Shown here: piece after piece, positions 44,288 through 54,166 of the stretch
How positions within the stretch are numbered: the stretch's first letter is position 1
How the letters are laid out: each line of letters starts with the position of its first letter
Source: Enterobacter oligotrophicus
GTDB taxonomy: Bacteria > Pseudomonadota > Gammaproteobacteria > Enterobacterales > Enterobacteriaceae
Assembly: GCF_009176645.1 (NCBI RefSeq)
Contig: NZ_AP019007.1
Location: forward strand, 1,736,001 to 1,800,000
Direction of reading: 5' to 3'
Length of the DNA: 64,000 nucleotides
Program-made: the position numbers and the translations under genes
Notes under the pieces: generated by a model
The model's input: the letters and a program-made list of their open reading frames with translations, nothing else
Database searches by the model: none
What the model was told of the DNA's origin: nothing

Positions 44288-45079
44288 TTAATAACCGGAC
44301 GCGCCGGTAGTAGGGATTTCAGTGCCGCGAGCAAGAGCGATCGCTTCGCGCGATGCGCGGCCCAGTTGCATAACGTCGTTAGCGGGTGTCACAAAATTGA
44401 AGCCCCCGGCGATGCGGTGCGCGGCGGCTGTGCCGGAGGTGCAGAAAATACCGGCGATTTTGTGCTTCTCCCGACAGCGGCTGACGACCCGCTCAATGGC
44501 CGCGAGCATATCCGGATGGGTGGATTCTGCGCTGGCAGTCCCCGTCAACGTCAGGGAAAGATCGTTCGGGCCAATAAAGACGCCGTCCAGCCCTTCGGTA
44601 TCCAGAATCGCATCAATGTTGGCAAGCCCTTCGCGGGTTTCAATCATCGCCAGCGTAAGAATTTCGTGGTTAGCATGCAGAGGATAGTCGGAGCCACCAT
44701 AGAGCAGACCCCGCGCAGGGCCGAAGGAACGATTACCATGCGGTGGATAACGACAGGCAGAAACGAAGCGTTGTGCCTGCTCTGCCGTCGATATCATCGG
44801 ACAAATCACGCCGTAAGCGCCCGCGTCTAATAGCCGCATAATCTGCGCTGGCGTATCGTCAGCGACCCGCACCAGCGGTACGGCAGGCGTAGCCGAGAGA
44901 GCCTGTAACATCGCCAGTGCACTGGCGAAATCTATCATCCCGTGCTGCAAATCGACCGTGACCGCATCGTAACCCTGATGCCCCATGATTTCGGCGCTGT
45001 AGCTGGAAGGAATGGCCAGCCAACCGTTGATGACCGGGCGATGTTCCGCAATCGCCGTTTTGATTTTATTGACTCGCAT
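44288..45079 (-). CDS. HpcH/HpaI family class II aldolase
   Basis: 263 residues, TIM barrel. Reversible aldol cleavage of a 4-hydroxy-2-oxo acid to pyruvate and an aldehyde in known members. Key residues by motif: His46 (VDLQHG), Arg71 (VRVADD), metal ligands Glu147 (MIETREGL) and Asp173 (GPNDLSL). Overlaps the hydrolase stop by 14 bases. It probably provides the carbon-cleaving step of the pathway. Confidence 0.9.
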   Translation of the reverse strand: MRVNKIKTAIAEHRPVINGWLAIPSSYSAEIMGHQGYDAVTVDLQHGMIDFASALAMLQALSATPAVPLVRVADDTPAQIMRLLDAGAYGVICPMISTAEQAQRFVSACRYPPHGNRSFGPARGLLYGGSDYPLHANHEILTLAMIETREGLANIDAILDTEGLDGVFIGPNDLSLTLTGTASAESTHPDMLAAIERVVSRCREKHKIAGIFCTSGTAAAHRIAGGFNFVTPANDVMQLGRASREAIALARGTEIPTTGASGY

Positions 45080-45803
45080 TCAAAGACTCCGTAATCCATT
45101 TCCGTAACGGAACAGCGGCGTTTTCCGCCGACTCGAGGATAAAAAAATGTCCCGTTGAACTCAGGGTGATCCACGTGGCGTGGGCTGCGCTTGCGGCAGC
45201 TAACTGGTGGTGTGCAGGCGTACAGACAGGATCATGCTCGCCATTCATGATGAGCACCGGACACAAAAGAGCGCTCAGCGCCGCACGGTTATCACGACGG
45301 CCGATCGCAATTTCAGTCTGCCGGGCAAATACTGCGCTGTCCGTCTCCTGCGCCATCAAGCACAGGACGTCATGTAACTCCTGGTTGTCGAGGCTGGACG
45401 GTGCCACATACTGGTGCCAGAGGGTTGAAGAGAGCCATTTCCCGTGCCCCTGTTCGCGCGCATTCCTGACGGCAGCCCGTCGGGTAGCCGCGTTTTCAGG
45501 ACGATCCGCCAGCGGATTGACCGACAGTAATGCCAGCCCCGCCAGCCGCTCAGGCGCATCAGCAACCATTTGCAGCGCGACAATAGCCCCCAGAGAGAAA
45601 CCCGCCAGCAGGAAGCGCGGTGGCAGCACGTTCAGGAGCCGTCGGGAAGACTCCTGTGCCGAATCGGCACAGGACAGGGTCAGGCAAATAACCGCCGGGA
45701 CGTTCAGTTGAGCAATCAATGGCTGCCATAGCCGGGCATTGCAGAGCGTGCCGCCGATTAACACCAGCGGCACATCGCTATTATCGATAAAAGAGGCATT
45801 CAT
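45066..45803 (-). CDS. Alpha/beta hydrolase
   Basis: 245 residues from ATG 45803 (4-base overlap with the SDR stop; ATG 45815 is a less likely start). Nucleophile elbow GFSLG at 68-72 (Ser70), acid in NGEHDPVC, and His in STGHFF near the C-terminus; oxyanion loop IGGTLCNARLW. Probably cleaves an ester, lactone or thioester intermediate. It is part of the same operon. Confidence 0.88.
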   Translation of the reverse strand: MNASFIDNSDVPLVLIGGTLCNARLWQPLIAQLNVPAVICLTLSCADSAQESSRRLLNVLPPRFLLAGFSLGAIVALQMVADAPERLAGLALLSVNPLADRPENAATRRAAVRNAREQGHGKWLSSTLWHQYVAPSSLDNQELHDVLCLMAQETDSAVFARQTEIAIGRRDNRAALSALLCPVLIMNGEHDPVCTPAHHQLAAASAAHATWITLSSTGHFFILESAENAAVPLRKWITESLNASQ

Positions 45804-46564
45804 GTTGCGGTCCACCCTCCGTCCACCATCAGCGCACTGCCAGTGATCATCGCCGCCGCGTCAGAGGCAAGGAACACCACCGGCCCCATGACATCTTCCA
45901 CTTTCCCCAGGCGTGGCAGCTTAATGTTGCTCATCACGAAGCGGCGAAAGTCCGGGTCGCTCAGCGACTGACGCGACAGCTCGGTTTCAATAAAGGTGGG
46001 GCATAAGGTATTCACCCGAATTCCGGCCTCGCCCAGCTCAAGCGCCATCGTGCGCGTCAGCCCTTCAAGGGCAAATTTCGACGCACAATAGACGCTGCGC
46101 TGCGGCCCCCCCACGTGACCCATTTGCGATGAAAGATGAATGATGGAGCCTCCGTTGCCCGCCTCGCACATGCGCCGCGCGATCTGCTGGCTGACAAAGA
46201 AAGTCGCCCGCACGTTAAGCGCCATGACCGCATCAAAATTCGCATCGCTGACCTCCAGAAAAGGCTGGTGGCGAGCCAGTCCGGCGCTGTTAACCAGAAT
46301 GTCCATGACCGGTAGCTGGCGAAGAGTCTCCTCTACCTTTTGAGATTCCGTGATGTCCAGCGCCAGCGGATGCAGCGTCAGGTGTTCGCCAGCAGCAAGC
46401 TCCACTGCGCTGGCCAGATCGTCACGATTGCGGGCGGCGATCCAGACTTCGGCTCCGGCCTGAGCCAGCGCGACCGCGCAGGCAAAGCCGAGCCCCTTCG
46501 ATCCTCCGGTCACCAGCGCTCGCCTGCCAGCCAGGGAAAATGACGGTGTCTGAGGAAACCTCAT
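45800..46564 (-). CDS. SDR family NAD(P)-dependent oxidoreductase
   Basis: 254 residues from ATG 46564; a GTG at 46570 that overlaps the previous stop is the alternative. Classical SDR: cofactor loop TGGSKGLG at 19-26, NSAG at 92-95, catalytic Ser146, Tyr159 and Lys163 (QRSVYCASK), then NTLCPTFIETEL. FabG-like size. Likely oxidises or reduces a hydroxy/keto group in the pathway. Confidence 0.92.
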   Translation of the reverse strand: MRFPQTPSFSLAGRRALVTGGSKGLGFACAVALAQAGAEVWIAARNRDDLASAVELAAGEHLTLHPLALDITESQKVEETLRQLPVMDILVNSAGLARHQPFLEVSDANFDAVMALNVRATFFVSQQIARRMCEAGNGGSIIHLSSQMGHVGGPQRSVYCASKFALEGLTRTMALELGEAGIRVNTLCPTFIETELSRQSLSDPDFRRFVMSNIKLPRLGKVEDVMGPVVFLASDAAAMITGSALMVDGGWTAT

Positions 46565-46566
46565 GA

Positions 46567-47889
46567 TCACACCTTCTCTCTGACCGGTGCTGGCGTGGCG
46601 TAAGGCACATCCGTGTTGCCATAGCGACGCACACGAACGTTGGCCTGCTCAGCGTGTCCGGCAAATCCTTCCAGCAGCGAAAGGCGTGAACAGTAGCTGC
46701 CAATTTCAGCCGTGGCTTCGTCGCTCAGTACCTTTTGCCAGGTGCACGTCTTCATAAATTTGCCAACCCACAGGCCGCCGGTGTAACGCGCAGCTTTCTG
46801 CGTAGGCAGCGTATGGTTAGTGCCAATCACCTTATCGCCATACGCTACGTTGGTGCGTGGGCCAAGGAACAGCGCACCGTAGTTGGTCATATTGGCGAGG
46901 AACCAGTCGTCACGTTCAGTCATCACCTGTACGTGTTCAGAGGCGATACGATCGGCCTCTTTCAGCATCTCTTCGTAGCTTTCGCAGACGATCACTTCTC
47001 CGTAATCTTCCCAGGCGCGACGGGCGATATCTGCGGTAGGTAGTTTTTCCAGCAGCCGTTCAACTTCTGCCATCGTCTCTCTGGCGAGCTTCTCTGAATT
47101 GGTCAGCAAAATGGCAGGTGTGGTTACGCCGTGTTCTGCCTGCCCGAGGAGGTCGGTGGCGCACATTTCTGCATCGACGCTCTCATCGGCAATCACCAAC
47201 GTTTCAGTCGGCCCGGCAAACAGGTCAATACCAACCCGGCCAAATAGCTGGCGTTTTGCCTCCGCCACGAAAGCGTTGCCCGGCCCTACCAGCATATCTA
47301 CCGGAGCCAGCGTGTCGGTGCCGAGTGCCATCGCGCCGATAGCCTGGATGCCCCCCAAAGCATAAATTTCCGTTGCCCCTGCCATCTTCTGGGCGGCAAC
47401 GATCGCCGGTGCTGGCTGGCCGTTAAAGGGCGGTGCGCAGCTGATAATGCGCGAACAACCCGCGACGTTAGCCGTGATAATCGACATATGCGCTGACGCC
47501 AGCAGCGGATATTTGCCCCCCGGCACATAGCACCCGACGGCGTTAATCGGGATATTCTTGTGACCGAGAATAACGCCAGGACGCGTCTCGACTTCCAAAT
47601 CCAGCAGGCAGGCTTTTTGTTTGCGGGCGAAATTAAAAACCTGCTCCTGGGCAAATTCAATATCCGCAATATCCTGACGACTTAGCTGGCGCATGCAGCT
47701 ATTAATTTCGGCATCGCTCAGGCGATAATCCTGACGATCGTAGTTATCGAATTTAATCGCTAATTCGCGAATGGCTTTATTCCCGCGCGCTTCAATATCA
47801 GCAAGAATAAGTTCAACCGTTTCTCTTATTTGCCGCTGGGCTTCCTGACGTTCCTGCACAGGTTTACTGGTTTTTAGAACATAGGCCAT
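46567..47889 (-). CDS. Histidinol dehydrogenase-like enzyme, copy 1
   Basis: 440 residues. HisD superfamily: zinc enzyme, NAD-dependent four-electron oxidation of an alcohol to a carboxylate. Zinc/catalytic motifs: GQAEHGV (Gln, His), EHVQVM (Glu-His pair), [12 protein letters not shown] (Asp) and EGFAGHAEQ (His). Not HisD itself: no other his genes are near, and its own regulator is LacI-type. Copy 2 lies in the divergent operon (52803-54110) and differs considerably. Sulfopropanediol or related diol dehydrogenases (HpsN type) belong to this family. 73 bases separate it from the transporter stop. Confidence 0.88.
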   Translation of the reverse strand: MAYVLKTSKPVQERQEAQRQIRETVELILADIEARGNKAIRELAIKFDNYDRQDYRLSDAEINSCMRQLSRQDIADIEFAQEQVFNFARKQKACLLDLEVETRPGVILGHKNIPINAVGCYVPGGKYPLLASAHMSIITANVAGCSRIISCAPPFNGQPAPAIVAAQKMAGATEIYALGGIQAIGAMALGTDTLAPVDMLVGPGNAFVAEAKRQLFGRVGIDLFAGPTETLVIADESVDAEMCATDLLGQAEHGVTTPAILLTNSEKLARETMAEVERLLEKLPTADIARRAWEDYGEVIVCESYEEMLKEADRIASEHVQVMTERDDWFLANMTNYGALFLGPRTNVAYGDKVIGTNHTLPTQKAARYTGGLWVGKFMKTCTWQKVLSDEATAEIGSYCSRLSLLEGFAGHAEQANVRVRRYGNTDVPYATPAPVREKV

Positions 47890-47962
47890 GATGTACTCCT
47901 TTCAAAATGAGAATGAGAGATCCCCTCCCGGTGAACCAGGATGGAGTGCTTACCTGAAAAAA

Positions 47963-49201
47963 TTACTGGTCGCGAGCGGAGGCGAGTTGCCCGTTCGCGG
48001 ATAAATCAGATGAAGAATTTATCTGCCGGTTATTAACCCAACGCACGGACAGCGGCGTAATAATGACGGCAACAACGGAAAGCGCGGCAATAAACAGATA
48101 GCCGGACGCCAGATTAATATGTTGCAGCATGACGCCCATAATTACCGGACCGATAAACATGCCCAGTGAATAGATAGTCTGGAAAAGTCCCATGCGGGTG
48201 GATTGTTCATCCGAGGTCGTGTTAACCACGCTGAGAGACATAAACGCGGCAAAGGCCATGCCGAACGAGAAACCGGCCAGCGCCTGCAGGGCGTAAATCA
48301 GGTACATGTTGTCGGTAAAAGGGATGCCGAGGGTAGAAACCACCTGCAAAACGATGCCCACGACAGCCGTTTTCATCACGCCCAGACGCTTATAAAACAC
48401 TGCACTGCACAGGGCGATAGCAAGCGCATAGAAGATCAGATGAATATTGCTTAACAGCGACAGGATGCCCGCTCTGGCACCGAGTTGCTCGGCGTAAATG
48501 GGAGTCAGGGTATCGCGGGTGGCAAACGGTACAAGGATAACAATGGTGGCTAAAATGCCGATCATCCATACCGAGCGGTCGCACAGTTGTTTACGCGCCC
48601 CGGCGATACACGCCTGCAGCGTGGGGGCCTGCACCGGGTCGTGGACATCGCTAATACGGGTGGTAAGAATCAGCGCCAGCAATCCGGAAACGCAGGAAAG
48701 CAAAAATGCGATATTGTTCTCAAAATAGTGAATTAATAAACCACCTACGCAGTTACCAATAAAAACGCCCACCGGGCCTGCCAGTGCCAGCAGCGCTACA
48801 GCAGCCGGAGCTTCCTTGCGGTCAAAGTAACGGATAAACAGGATGTTATACAAAACCCACGTGGCGGCGGTGACGCCATCTGCTGCTTTCGCCAGATACA
48901 GCGTGACCGCATTCGGTTCCAGCCAGGCCAAAGGCCAGGTAAAAATGGGTAGCATCAGGCTGATTTGAATAAAGATTTTCCGGCTTTTTACCACATCAGA
49001 AATAATCCCCAGGGGGAAACGGATGAGCAGCGTAGCCAGACCGCTGGCCCCCATAATGATTCCCATCACCTGTGGCTCAATGCCCTGGTCAAGCATCATA
49101 GGTGCAAGAAACGCGTCAATACTATGAATGCAAATGAAAAACAGGATACTGATGATGAAAAAAAGCCGGGCTTCAGGTCGGCGGAGTAGTGCTCGAAACA
49201 T
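47963..49201 (-). CDS. MFS transporter
   Basis: 412 residues with 12 predicted hydrophobic helices; starts MFRALLRRPEARLFFIISILFFICIHSIDAFLAPMM. MFS loop 2-3 motif as GLATLLIRFPLGIISDVVKSRK. Probable importer of the pathway substrate. First gene of the leftward operon, divergent from the LacI gene, with the two candidate operators in the 302-bp gap. Confidence 0.9.
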   Translation of the reverse strand: MFRALLRRPEARLFFIISILFFICIHSIDAFLAPMMLDQGIEPQVMGIIMGASGLATLLIRFPLGIISDVVKSRKIFIQISLMLPIFTWPLAWLEPNAVTLYLAKAADGVTAATWVLYNILFIRYFDRKEAPAAVALLALAGPVGVFIGNCVGGLLIHYFENNIAFLLSCVSGLLALILTTRISDVHDPVQAPTLQACIAGARKQLCDRSVWMIGILATIVILVPFATRDTLTPIYAEQLGARAGILSLLSNIHLIFYALAIALCSAVFYKRLGVMKTAVVGIVLQVVSTLGIPFTDNMYLIYALQALAGFSFGMAFAAFMSLSVVNTTSDEQSTRMGLFQTIYSLGMFIGPVIMGVMLQHINLASGYLFIAALSVVAVIITPLSVRWVNNRQINSSSDLSANGQLASARDQ

Positions 49202-49315
49202 GGTTTGAACCTCTGATAATTAATGGTTTTGAACCAATCAAGAACGGCATTTACCGGCTCTTCCCTCTGTTCGTTGCTCCATTTGCCCGGTATCGTTGAC
49301 GGCATAAATCACGCA

Positions 49316-49329
49316 TGAATACGTATTCA
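49316..49329. promoter_or_regulatory. Candidate LacI-family operator 1
   Basis: Perfect 14-bp palindrome TGAATACGTATTCA with a central CG, the hallmark of LacI-family operators. Lies 115 bases upstream of the MFS start, in the divergent promoter region. Confidence 0.6.
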
Positions 49330-49404
49330 AGAATTGAAGTTACGAAAAGGTTTCAATTTTGTAAAGTGACCTAATTAACATTGTGAGAAAATTAATTTTG
49401 CTTG

Positions 49405-49420
49405 TTGCATACGCATGCAA
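49405..49420. promoter_or_regulatory. Candidate LacI-family operator 2
   Basis: 16-bp palindrome TTGCATACGCATGCAA, one mismatch, central CG, sharing the core ATACG with operator 1. Lies 84 bases before the lacI-type start codon and about 90 bp from operator 1, compatible with looping. The rest of the 49202-49503 gap is AT-rich promoter DNA. Confidence 0.6.
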
Positions 49421-49503
49421 AGATGGTGTAAGTATAAAAAACACCCTCTTTCTGACGGCGTTGTTACGGCGTTGGGAAGAGTCCAGGATGAGGAACCGGG
49501 GTA

Positions 49504-50574
49504 ATGAAACGTAAGAGTTTTGCGGCGGTCACGTCGCAGCAGGTGGCGCAACTGGCAGGCGTATCGCAGTCGGCGGTATCACGGAGCTTTACGCCTGGGG
49601 CGAGTATCTCCCCGGCAACCCGTGAAAAAGTGCTGAAAGCGGCACGGGAGCTTGGCTATCGACCAAACGCGATTGCCCGCTCTCTCAATACCGCCCGGTC
49701 GCGCATCATCGGCGTGGTGATTTCCTATTTCGATAACCAGTTCTATCCGCAGGTTCTGGAAGCGCTGGCGCAAAAACTGGACACTCTCAATTACCACCTG
49801 CTGCTGTTTGTGGGCGACAAAGATGGAAACGTGGACAGGATTTTCGATCAGATCATGCAGTACCGGGTGGACGGCATCGTGCTGGCCTCGGTTACGCTTT
49901 CGCTGGATCTCTCCGGCGAATGTCTGGCTGCGGGGATACCGGTTGTTCTGTTTAACCGCAGCCAGGAAAACGGTATGGCCTCCAGTGTTAACAGCAATAA
50001 TGAAGCGGCGGCACGGCAAATCGCTGAATTCCTGATGGCGGGTGAACACCAGCGTTACGCCTATGTGGGCGGCGTGGCCGATTCGTCGGTGAACATCGCC
50101 CGTCAGCGTGGCTTTCTGGCCGCATTACAGGAACAGGGAATAAACGACGTCAGAGTGGTTAACGGTGACTATGACACCAGGCAGACCATCCGCGCGGCCT
50201 ATACCCTCTTTTCAACCCCGCCAGTGCCGGATGCTATTTTTGTGGCTAACGACCACATGGCGTTAACGGTGATGGACGTCGCGCGCTACGAGTTCGGCCT
50301 GCAAATTCCTCAGGATGTGTCGGTCATTGGCTATGACGATACCGGCCCGTCAGGCTGGCCTTCTTATGCATTGACCTCTGTGTCACAGCCTGTAAAGGAG
50401 ATGGTGGAAGCGGCGGTCGAACTGCTGATGAAGCAAATTGAGAGCGACACCATTGAGCCTGAGCAGATTACCGTGCCGGGTCAACTGGTGGTGCGACACT
50501 CCGCCCGACGGCCACACAGCGGCGTCATTGAAAAAGAGGGTGTATCCCTGTTTCAGCCTCAGGAGGTTAAATGA
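49504..50574 (+). CDS. LacI family transcription regulator
   Basis: 356 residues. HTH TSQQVAQLAGVSQSAVSRSFTPGASISPATREKVLKAARELGYRPNAIARSL (10-60) followed by a periplasmic-binding-protein-like effector domain (IIGVVISYFDNQFYPQVLEALAQKL, VSVIGYDDTGPSGWPSYALTSVSQP). Probably represses both divergent operons until a pathway metabolite binds. Stop overlaps the next start by 4 bases, so it is cotranscribed with its targets. The insert PGASIS in the HTH region is typical of a subgroup of catabolic LacI regulators. Confidence 0.93.
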   Translation: MKRKSFAAVTSQQVAQLAGVSQSAVSRSFTPGASISPATREKVLKAARELGYRPNAIARSLNTARSRIIGVVISYFDNQFYPQVLEALAQKLDTLNYHLLLFVGDKDGNVDRIFDQIMQYRVDGIVLASVTLSLDLSGECLAAGIPVVLFNRSQENGMASSVNSNNEAAARQIAEFLMAGEHQRYAYVGGVADSSVNIARQRGFLAALQEQGINDVRVVNGDYDTRQTIRAAYTLFSTPPVPDAIFVANDHMALTVMDVARYEFGLQIPQDVSVIGYDDTGPSGWPSYALTSVSQPVKEMVEAAVELLMKQIESDTIEPEQITVPGQLVVRHSARRPHSGVIEKEGVSLFQPQEVK

Positions 50575-51545
50575 GCAGATTGCCCGGTTTCAGCCCCCAG
50601 TTTGACTCCATTCAGCAGTTTATTACCACGCTGACCCACGTTGTCTGGGAGCAGAAAGATATTGGTCAGCTGGCCGATTTTTATGCCACACCGGTGGTAT
50701 TTATTACTCCGGAAAAACAGCTGACCGACCTTTCACAGTTTATGCGCCATACCCTGGAGGCGATGTACAGCTTCCCGCAGCGCAGCGTGCTGACGGAGGA
50801 CATTCTCTGTACCGAAGCGCCAGGAGGTGAGTATTACACCTCTCAGCGGACAATGGCGTCGATTCGCCATCAGGGCGAGGGCTTTTTTGGTGCGCCGACG
50901 GGCAAGAGCGTCTGGGTGCGCACCTGGGCGGATCGTATTTGCGCCGATGGCGCGATACGTCAGGAGTGGTTGCTGCAGGACAGAGCCGCAATTGTTGCGC
51001 AGTTGGGGCTGGATGTGCGTGAATTTGCCCGCAGTCTGGGCAACGCCCGTGAGCAACTGGGGCTGGAAAACAGCCCGGCAGACGTACTGCACGCGCGCTG
51101 GGCGGGCGGCCCTGAAGGGGATGATGTTGAAGGCCCTATTGCAGGCGTGATTGAACGCTATCTGACCATGTGGGCGGGTGGTAACAGCGGTACTGTGCCC
51201 GGTTTGTACCATCCGGCCGCCACGTTATATGCGCCAGGCCACTGCATGGGCACCGGCGAGGCCGAAATCAGTGCTCTGCTCTCTGGATACCGTGCCTCGT
51301 TCGCCGACAGCGAAACCCAGCTTCACCATTTAATTGTGCGCAAAGATGCCAATGAGCCGGTGCGCATCTCGCTGCGCTGGTCACTTTTAACCTGGCATGA
51401 CGGTTATGGAAAATTTGGCGCGCCGACGCGTAAACCTGTTTCTATTTCGGGTATTAGTCAGCTTGAATTGCGCGACGGTTTAATTATTCGTGAATATCTC
51501 GGAATAGATGAATTAGCGATATGGTCGCAAATCGTTAATCCGTAA
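50571..51545 (+). CDS. SnoaL/NTF2-like protein, two-domain, copy 1
   Basis: 324 residues with two cone-like (alpha+beta) NTF2/SnoaL domains, about 20-150 and 190-315 (FITTLTHVVWEQKDIGQLADFYATPVVF and VIERYLTMWAGGNSGTVPGLYHPAATLY). SnoaL-like folds serve as cyclases, isomerases, hydratases or small-molecule binders; no catalytic set can be assigned. Its paralogue follows directly. Cytosolic. Confidence 0.78.
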   Translation: MSRLPGFSPQFDSIQQFITTLTHVVWEQKDIGQLADFYATPVVFITPEKQLTDLSQFMRHTLEAMYSFPQRSVLTEDILCTEAPGGEYYTSQRTMASIRHQGEGFFGAPTGKSVWVRTWADRICADGAIRQEWLLQDRAAIVAQLGLDVREFARSLGNAREQLGLENSPADVLHARWAGGPEGDDVEGPIAGVIERYLTMWAGGNSGTVPGLYHPAATLYAPGHCMGTGEAEISALLSGYRASFADSETQLHHLIVRKDANEPVRISLRWSLLTWHDGYGKFGAPTRKPVSISGISQLELRDGLIIREYLGIDELAIWSQIVNP

Positions 51546-51660
51546 ATAATTATCATAAAATCCCTGCCGCAATAGTTATTGCGGCAAAGACTTCACTCAT
51601 TTATTTGGGTGCAGGTTTCTTATTGTCTGAATAATAGTGAACATCAATGCAGGAGGTCCT

Positions 51661-52803
51661 ATGTCTTCAACTGAAGTAACAAATAAAGCTCCAGCCGTAC
51701 CCGAAAAAAATAACAGTAAAATTCAGCGTGACGAACCGGTATTACAGGTTGAACGCCGCGACTTTATTGATCTCGTTCCGGAGAAACGCCCTCGCGCGCA
51801 ATCATTAAGAGGCTTCGATGAGTGTTATACGGATATTGTCGATTATATCGTGCGCTGCACCCATAAAATATGGGACGAACGTGACGTTGGTTTAATTTAT
51901 ACCCACTATACCCATAACTGCGTGCTGTATAACGCACTGGGCACACTGTATACCCGTGAAGAAGTGGTGCAGGACACCCTGAAACGCCTGGTAGCCTTCC
52001 CTGAGCGCCGGGGCATGGCGACGCAGGTTATCTGGAACGGCAATGACGTCGATGGTTTCTATACCTCTCACCTGGTAACGGGGACGGGGCGTCATACCCA
52101 GTTCAGCCATCTCGGCCAGCCCACGAACCGCACGTTTGTCACGCGCACCGTGGCCGACTGCATGATCCACGAGAACAAGATTTACCGCGAGTGGGTAGTG
52201 AGTGACAACATGTCCCTGATGAAACAACTGGGGCTAAACACCGATGACATCGCCTTCAACATGGCGAAAGAGCAATTTGATAAAGGCTTCCGCGTCACCG
52301 ACATCGGTGAGAATGGCCGCATGCTGGGGCAGTATCCACCGGAGATAGAGTGCGACATCTCGATCGCCCATACCGATACCGAAGAGCAGTGCCTGCGCTG
52401 GATGCACGAAATTTATAACCGTCGGATGTTAGGCAAGATTAAAGAGGTCTACGCGCCCAACGTGCAGTACCACGGCCCGCTGATGAAAGAGCTTTACGGC
52501 GTAGCATCGGTGACGCACCAGACCCTGGCACTTATTGGCATGATCCCGGACGGCGCATGGCTCCCGCAGCATATCTGCTCTAACCCGTGCGATGAGGGCG
52601 GCGTGAAAGTGGCGATCCGTTGGATCATGGAAGGCCACCACCTGGGCTATGGCGAGCTGGGCAAACCCACAGGCGAGCGTCTGTTCGTTATGGGCATGTC
52701 CCATTACCACATTGTGAACGGCAAAATTGTTGATGAGTGGGTCGTTTACGATCACCTGGCGCTGCTGGCGCAGATCAAACTTGGTCAGATGGAGAATGCA
52801 TAA
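51661..52803 (+). CDS. SnoaL/NTF2-like protein, two-domain, copy 2
   Basis: 380 residues from ATG 51661, with AGGAGGT perfectly placed. Two SnoaL-like domains (about 55-190 and 245-375), HKIWDERDVGLIYTHYTHNCVLYNALGTLYTREEVVQDT and IYNRRMLGKIKEVYAPNVQYHGPLMKELYG, parallel to copy 1 but only distantly similar. A 50-residue polar N-terminal tail is unique to it. Stop overlaps the next start (TAATG). The two may form a hetero-complex. Confidence 0.8.
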   Translation: MSSTEVTNKAPAVPEKNNSKIQRDEPVLQVERRDFIDLVPEKRPRAQSLRGFDECYTDIVDYIVRCTHKIWDERDVGLIYTHYTHNCVLYNALGTLYTREEVVQDTLKRLVAFPERRGMATQVIWNGNDVDGFYTSHLVTGTGRHTQFSHLGQPTNRTFVTRTVADCMIHENKIYREWVVSDNMSLMKQLGLNTDDIAFNMAKEQFDKGFRVTDIGENGRMLGQYPPEIECDISIAHTDTEEQCLRWMHEIYNRRMLGKIKEVYAPNVQYHGPLMKELYGVASVTHQTLALIGMIPDGAWLPQHICSNPCDEGGVKVAIRWIMEGHHLGYGELGKPTGERLFVMGMSHYHIVNGKIVDEWVVYDHLALLAQIKLGQMENA

Positions 52804-54110
52804 TGTCAGAGTCGATTGTTAATCAGGTTCGCTGGGTTAAACGCCCGCAGGGCCAGGATGAGAAAGCAGACCGTTCCCTGAGCGATACCGTCAGCACGAT
52901 TATTGCGCGGGTGAAACAGGAAGGGGATGCGGCGCTGAGGGATTTTTCACAACGTTTCGATAAAGTCGTGCCATCGCAGTTTGAAGTGACGGCCGAAGAG
53001 ATTGAACAGGCGCTGGCTGGCATGGACCCGCAGACCCGTCGCGATAGCGAATTCGCCATTTCTCAGGTGCGCCGTTTTGCTCAGGCTCAGTTCGCCACCA
53101 TGCTGCCGCTGGAAGTGGAAACTCTGCCCGGCGTGCATCTTGGGCATCGCATTATTCCGGTTCAGACCGTGGGCTGCTACGTGCCGGGCGGGCGCTACCC
53201 TATCCTTTCCGCCCCGGTAATGTCGATTGTGCCTGCCACCGTTGCGGGTTGCGAACAGATTATCGCCTGCCTGCCACCGGGCGCGCATCCGGCGATGATC
53301 GCCGTCTGTCACCTGGCCGGGGCGCACCGCATCTTTAAAGTGGGCGGCGCGCAAGCCATTGCCGCCATGGCGTGGGGGACTGAAAGTATTCCGGCGGTGG
53401 ATAAAATCGTCGGTCCTGGCAACGCTTATGTAAACGAGGCGAAGCGCCAGGTCTTTGGTAAAGTGGGTATTGATGCCCTTGCCGGGCCGAGTGAGATCTT
53501 CACCGTTGCTGACGATTCTGCCGATCCGCGTATTCTGGCCGCCGATCTGCTGGCGCAGGCGGAGCACGACATTCATACCCGCGTCGGGCTGGCGACCACC
53601 AGCGACGCGATCGCAACACGCACTCTCGCTGAGATCGAACGCCAGCTAGGCAACCTGCCCACCGCCGCGACAGCGGGTGAAGCCTGGCATCGTCAGGGCG
53701 AAATCGTGGTGTGCGACAACGAAGATCACCTGATCGCCTTCGCTGATTATATGGCAACCGAACATTTACAGGTTCATACCCGCGATCCGCACGCTACTGC
53801 TGCCAAGATCCGCAACTACGGTTCACTGTTTATCGGACAAAACGCCAGCGTCGTCTTTTCGGACAAATGCTGCGGAACAAACCACACGCTACCCACAATG
53901 GCGGCAGCGCGCTATACCGGCGGGTTGTGGGTTGGCGCATATGTCAAAGTATGCACCCATCAGTGGATTGACGAGCAGGGAATTCCGGCCATCGCGGAAC
54001 CGGCTATTCGCCAGAGCCGTACCGAGGGAATGCAGGGGCACCGCCGTGCGGCAGAAATTCGCCTCCGCCCGCAGGATATTGATGCCATTACCGCAGGCAC
54101 GCGGGATTAA
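52803..54110 (+). CDS. Histidinol dehydrogenase-like enzyme, copy 2
   Basis: 435 residues from ATG 52803. All family motifs are present: [42 protein letters not shown], and GPSEIFTVADDSADPRI. It resembles copy 1 in the middle ([14 protein letters not shown] versus [14 protein letters not shown]) but differs throughout, an old duplication or separate acquisition. Cotranscribed with SnoaL copy 2 and the amidase. A NAD-dependent oxidation of a hydroxymethyl group is inferred. Confidence 0.9.
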   Translation: MSESIVNQVRWVKRPQGQDEKADRSLSDTVSTIIARVKQEGDAALRDFSQRFDKVVPSQFEVTAEEIEQALAGMDPQTRRDSEFAISQVRRFAQAQFATMLPLEVETLPGVHLGHRIIPVQTVGCYVPGGRYPILSAPVMSIVPATVAGCEQIIACLPPGAHPAMIAVCHLAGAHRIFKVGGAQAIAAMAWGTESIPAVDKIVGPGNAYVNEAKRQVFGKVGIDALAGPSEIFTVADDSADPRILAADLLAQAEHDIHTRVGLATTSDAIATRTLAEIERQLGNLPTAATAGEAWHRQGEIVVCDNEDHLIAFADYMATEHLQVHTRDPHATAAKIRNYGSLFIGQNASVVFSDKCCGTNHTLPTMAAARYTGGLWVGAYVKVCTHQWIDEQGIPAIAEPAIRQSRTEGMQGHRRAAEIRLRPQDIDAITAGTRD

Positions 54111-54166
54111 GGTAACAGAGGCAGGCGGAATAGCCTGCCACACTCTTCTCTTCAGGAACTCACGCG

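Noticed and set aside
46567..54110. The two HisD-like genes as a histidine biosynthesis locus
   Set aside because: No other his genes nearby, catabolic neighbours, LacI-type control, and both differ from HisD of enterobacteria.
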